Shown here piece by piece: positions 63,144 through 64,000 of a stretch of DNA of 64,000 nt. The notes below the pieces were generated by a model. It searched no databases. It was not told where the DNA came from and was given only the letters and a program-made list of their open reading frames with translations. Positions within the stretch are counted from its first letter, which is position 1. Each line of letters opens with the position of its first letter. The stretch covers positions 62,001-126,000 of the forward strand of contig NZ_MINO01000003.1 in assembly GCF_001757355.1 (NCBI RefSeq), in the 5' to 3' direction. The DNA is from Sphingobium phenoxybenzoativorans. Its GTDB lineage: Bacteria; Pseudomonadota; Alphaproteobacteria; Sphingomonadales; Sphingomonadaceae. The translations under genes were made by a program, and so were the position numbers.

Positions 63144-63937
63144 TTGTCAATCTCCGGCCAGATCAGGGGGAAAAGCGGCCCGTCGAACGGCGCGCCGTCC
63201 GGCAGCGTCTCCGACAAGTCAGGAAAATCCGGAGAGGTCGCCCAATCGCGGACGGCATGGCGCGCGTCATCCCCAATGAAACGCGCAGAAAAGACTCGCC
63301 GCAACGCTGCCGATCCCGGCGCCCGGTGCAGAGTGAGCATGTGAAAGGCGATGGCGTCACCCGGTCTCACCGCCCAGCCCAGAACGTCATATGCGCTAGG
63401 TTCAGCGTCGATATCAGGCAGCTCCGCCAGCGTGCCTTCGGGAAACCATTTCGCCTGTTTGTCCATGAAGCTGCGCGGCATCAGCCAGGGACCAAGATGC
63501 GATCCTGCAACAAATTCCAGGCTGGCTTGGCGCGGGACGGGATCAACCGGGATCCAGAAACTGACATTCTGGCGGCCTGCGATATTATAATAGGGCTGAT
63601 CTTGATGCCAGGGCGTTGCCTGCCGTGTGCCCGCCAGTTTGGTCAGCATATGGTCATGATGCAGGCGCGCGGTGCGGCTACCCATTAGACCAGCCGCGAT
63701 CTCTCCCAAGCGGGACGTAAAAATAATCTCCCGATAGGCTGCGTTATCCTGCCAGCATCGGAAATCCTCCACGAACTGGCCGGGATCATCCGGCTTGCTG
63801 GCGATCAGAGCGCGAGGCGAAGGCGTCGCAAGATTGGCGTCTATGCCCGCTGCGAGCCGTTCCACCTCGGCAGATGTCAATGCGCCTTGCACGAGGACAG
63901 CGCCATCTCTGGCAAAGGCGGTCGCAAGGTCGCTCAT
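63140..63937 (-). CDS. Phytanoyl-CoA-dioxygenase-family oxygenase in the hut operon
   Basis: 265 residues of the PhyH fold: HQDQPYYN with the HxD iron ligands ([12 protein letters not shown]), a distal His in [13 protein letters not shown] and RRVFSARF for 2-oxoglutarate. ATG 63937 is chosen because it overlaps the previous stop (CAATGA). Its tight coupling to hutH suggests it acts on histidine or a relative; no such step is standard in the hut pathway. The substrate is not shown. Confidence 0.85.
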   Translation of the reverse strand: MSDLATAFARDGAVLVQGALTSAEVERLAAGIDANLATPSPRALIASKPDDPGQFVEDFRCWQDNAAYREIIFTSRLGEIAAGLMGSRTARLHHDHMLTKLAGTRQATPWHQDQPYYNIAGRQNVSFWIPVDPVPRQASLEFVAGSHLGPWLMPRSFMDKQAKWFPEGTLAELPDIDAEPSAYDVLGWAVRPGDAIAFHMLTLHRAPGSAALRRVFSARFIGDDARHAVRDWATSPDFPDLSETLPDGAPFDGPLFPLIWPEIDK

Positions 63938-64000
63938 TGACCCTTCCATATCCGGGCGTGAAGCGGATTCAGGCCCATGCGATAGACAAGCTCCGCGGGG
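63934..64000 (-). CDS. 3' end of an upstream gene in the hut operon
   Basis: The last 21 codons ([21 protein letters not shown] without its first residue is the visible tail) end in TGA overlapping the oxygenase start. It is too short to identify; a permease, HutF or regulator would fit. Confidence 0.6.
   Translation of the reverse strand, partial: PAELVYRMGLNPLHARIWKGQ

Noticed and set aside
1..64000. CRISPR array or intact tRNA/rRNA genes
   Set aside because: No regularly spaced direct repeats and no complete cloverleaf or rRNA stretch were recognised by eye; a covariance-model scan would be decisive.

Overview
The window looks like chromosome or a large replicon of a sphingomonad (Sphingobium/Sphingomonas/Novosphingobium group, Alphaproteobacteria). 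The basis is GC-rich coding, several large TonB-dependent receptors (TBDRs), a lasso-peptide locus of the sphingomonad/Caulobacter type, a LuxR/LuxI pair with a phytanoyl-CoA-dioxygenase-family partner, Ku/LigD, and many tiny lineage-type proteins. No intact rRNA, tRNA or CRISPR array was seen.

Layout. (1) 1-5.5 kb: gene-poor accessory DNA with very small genes and one clear pseudogene (3281-3651) whose intact relative lies 41 kb away at 44496-44873. (2) 5.5-9.0 kb: remnant of an integrative-element or plasmid backbone (truncated ParB-like, DUF2958, ArdC-like, frameshifted DUF6499/DUF2285). (3) 9.2-12.2 kb: quorum-sensing unit luxR, luxI, Fe/2OG oxygenase, GntR regulator. (4) 12.4-31.1 kb: a catabolic island with two TBDRs, a flavin aromatic hydroxylase, two SnoaL/NTF2-like proteins, an FMN alpha-hydroxy-acid dehydrogenase, a PDC-lactonase-like hydrolase, an HpcH/HpaI aldolase, an alpha/beta hydrolase, an SDR, VOC proteins, an amidohydrolase, RidA, HbpS/GlcG-like and LysR. 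All of its apparent transcription units except LysR-RidA carry one copy of a 27-bp bipartite motif (consensus GAATAAT-N8-AAATTRTATTGG) in the same orientation relative to the gene: an apparent regulon of an unassigned degradation pathway.

(5) 31.1-32.7 kb: OmpA and IS5-type debris and a VapBC-type pair. (6) 32.9-42.7 kb: a complete lasso-peptide system: a 42-codon precursor, a terminator-like hairpin, fused B1/B2 protease and cyclase C; convergent to these, ECF sigma, FecR, STN-type TBDR and lasso isopeptidase. The predicted core GINGTGDEVLGQKRMGLSED has adjacent Asp7 and Glu8, so the ring could have 7 or 8 residues. Inferred cycle: the peptide is made and exported (no exporter gene seen here), re-imported through the TBDR, linearised by the isopeptidase, and sensed through TBDR-FecR-sigma.

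(7) 43-49 kb: more small genes, two L,D-transpeptidases and an M23 peptidase. (8) 49.7-51.3 kb: a tyrosine recombinase next to a 44-bp fragment equal to the 3' part of a tRNA-Glu gene, i.e. one end of an integrated element that should extend leftward. (9) 52-54 kb: an RND efflux adaptor, a truncated pump and an SDR scrap. (10) 54-58.8 kb: ligD-ku NHEJ operon, a methyltransferase and a flavodoxin-like protein. (11) 59.1-64 kb: histidine-utilisation operon (Fe/2OG oxygenase, hutH, hutG, hutU) with translational overlaps.
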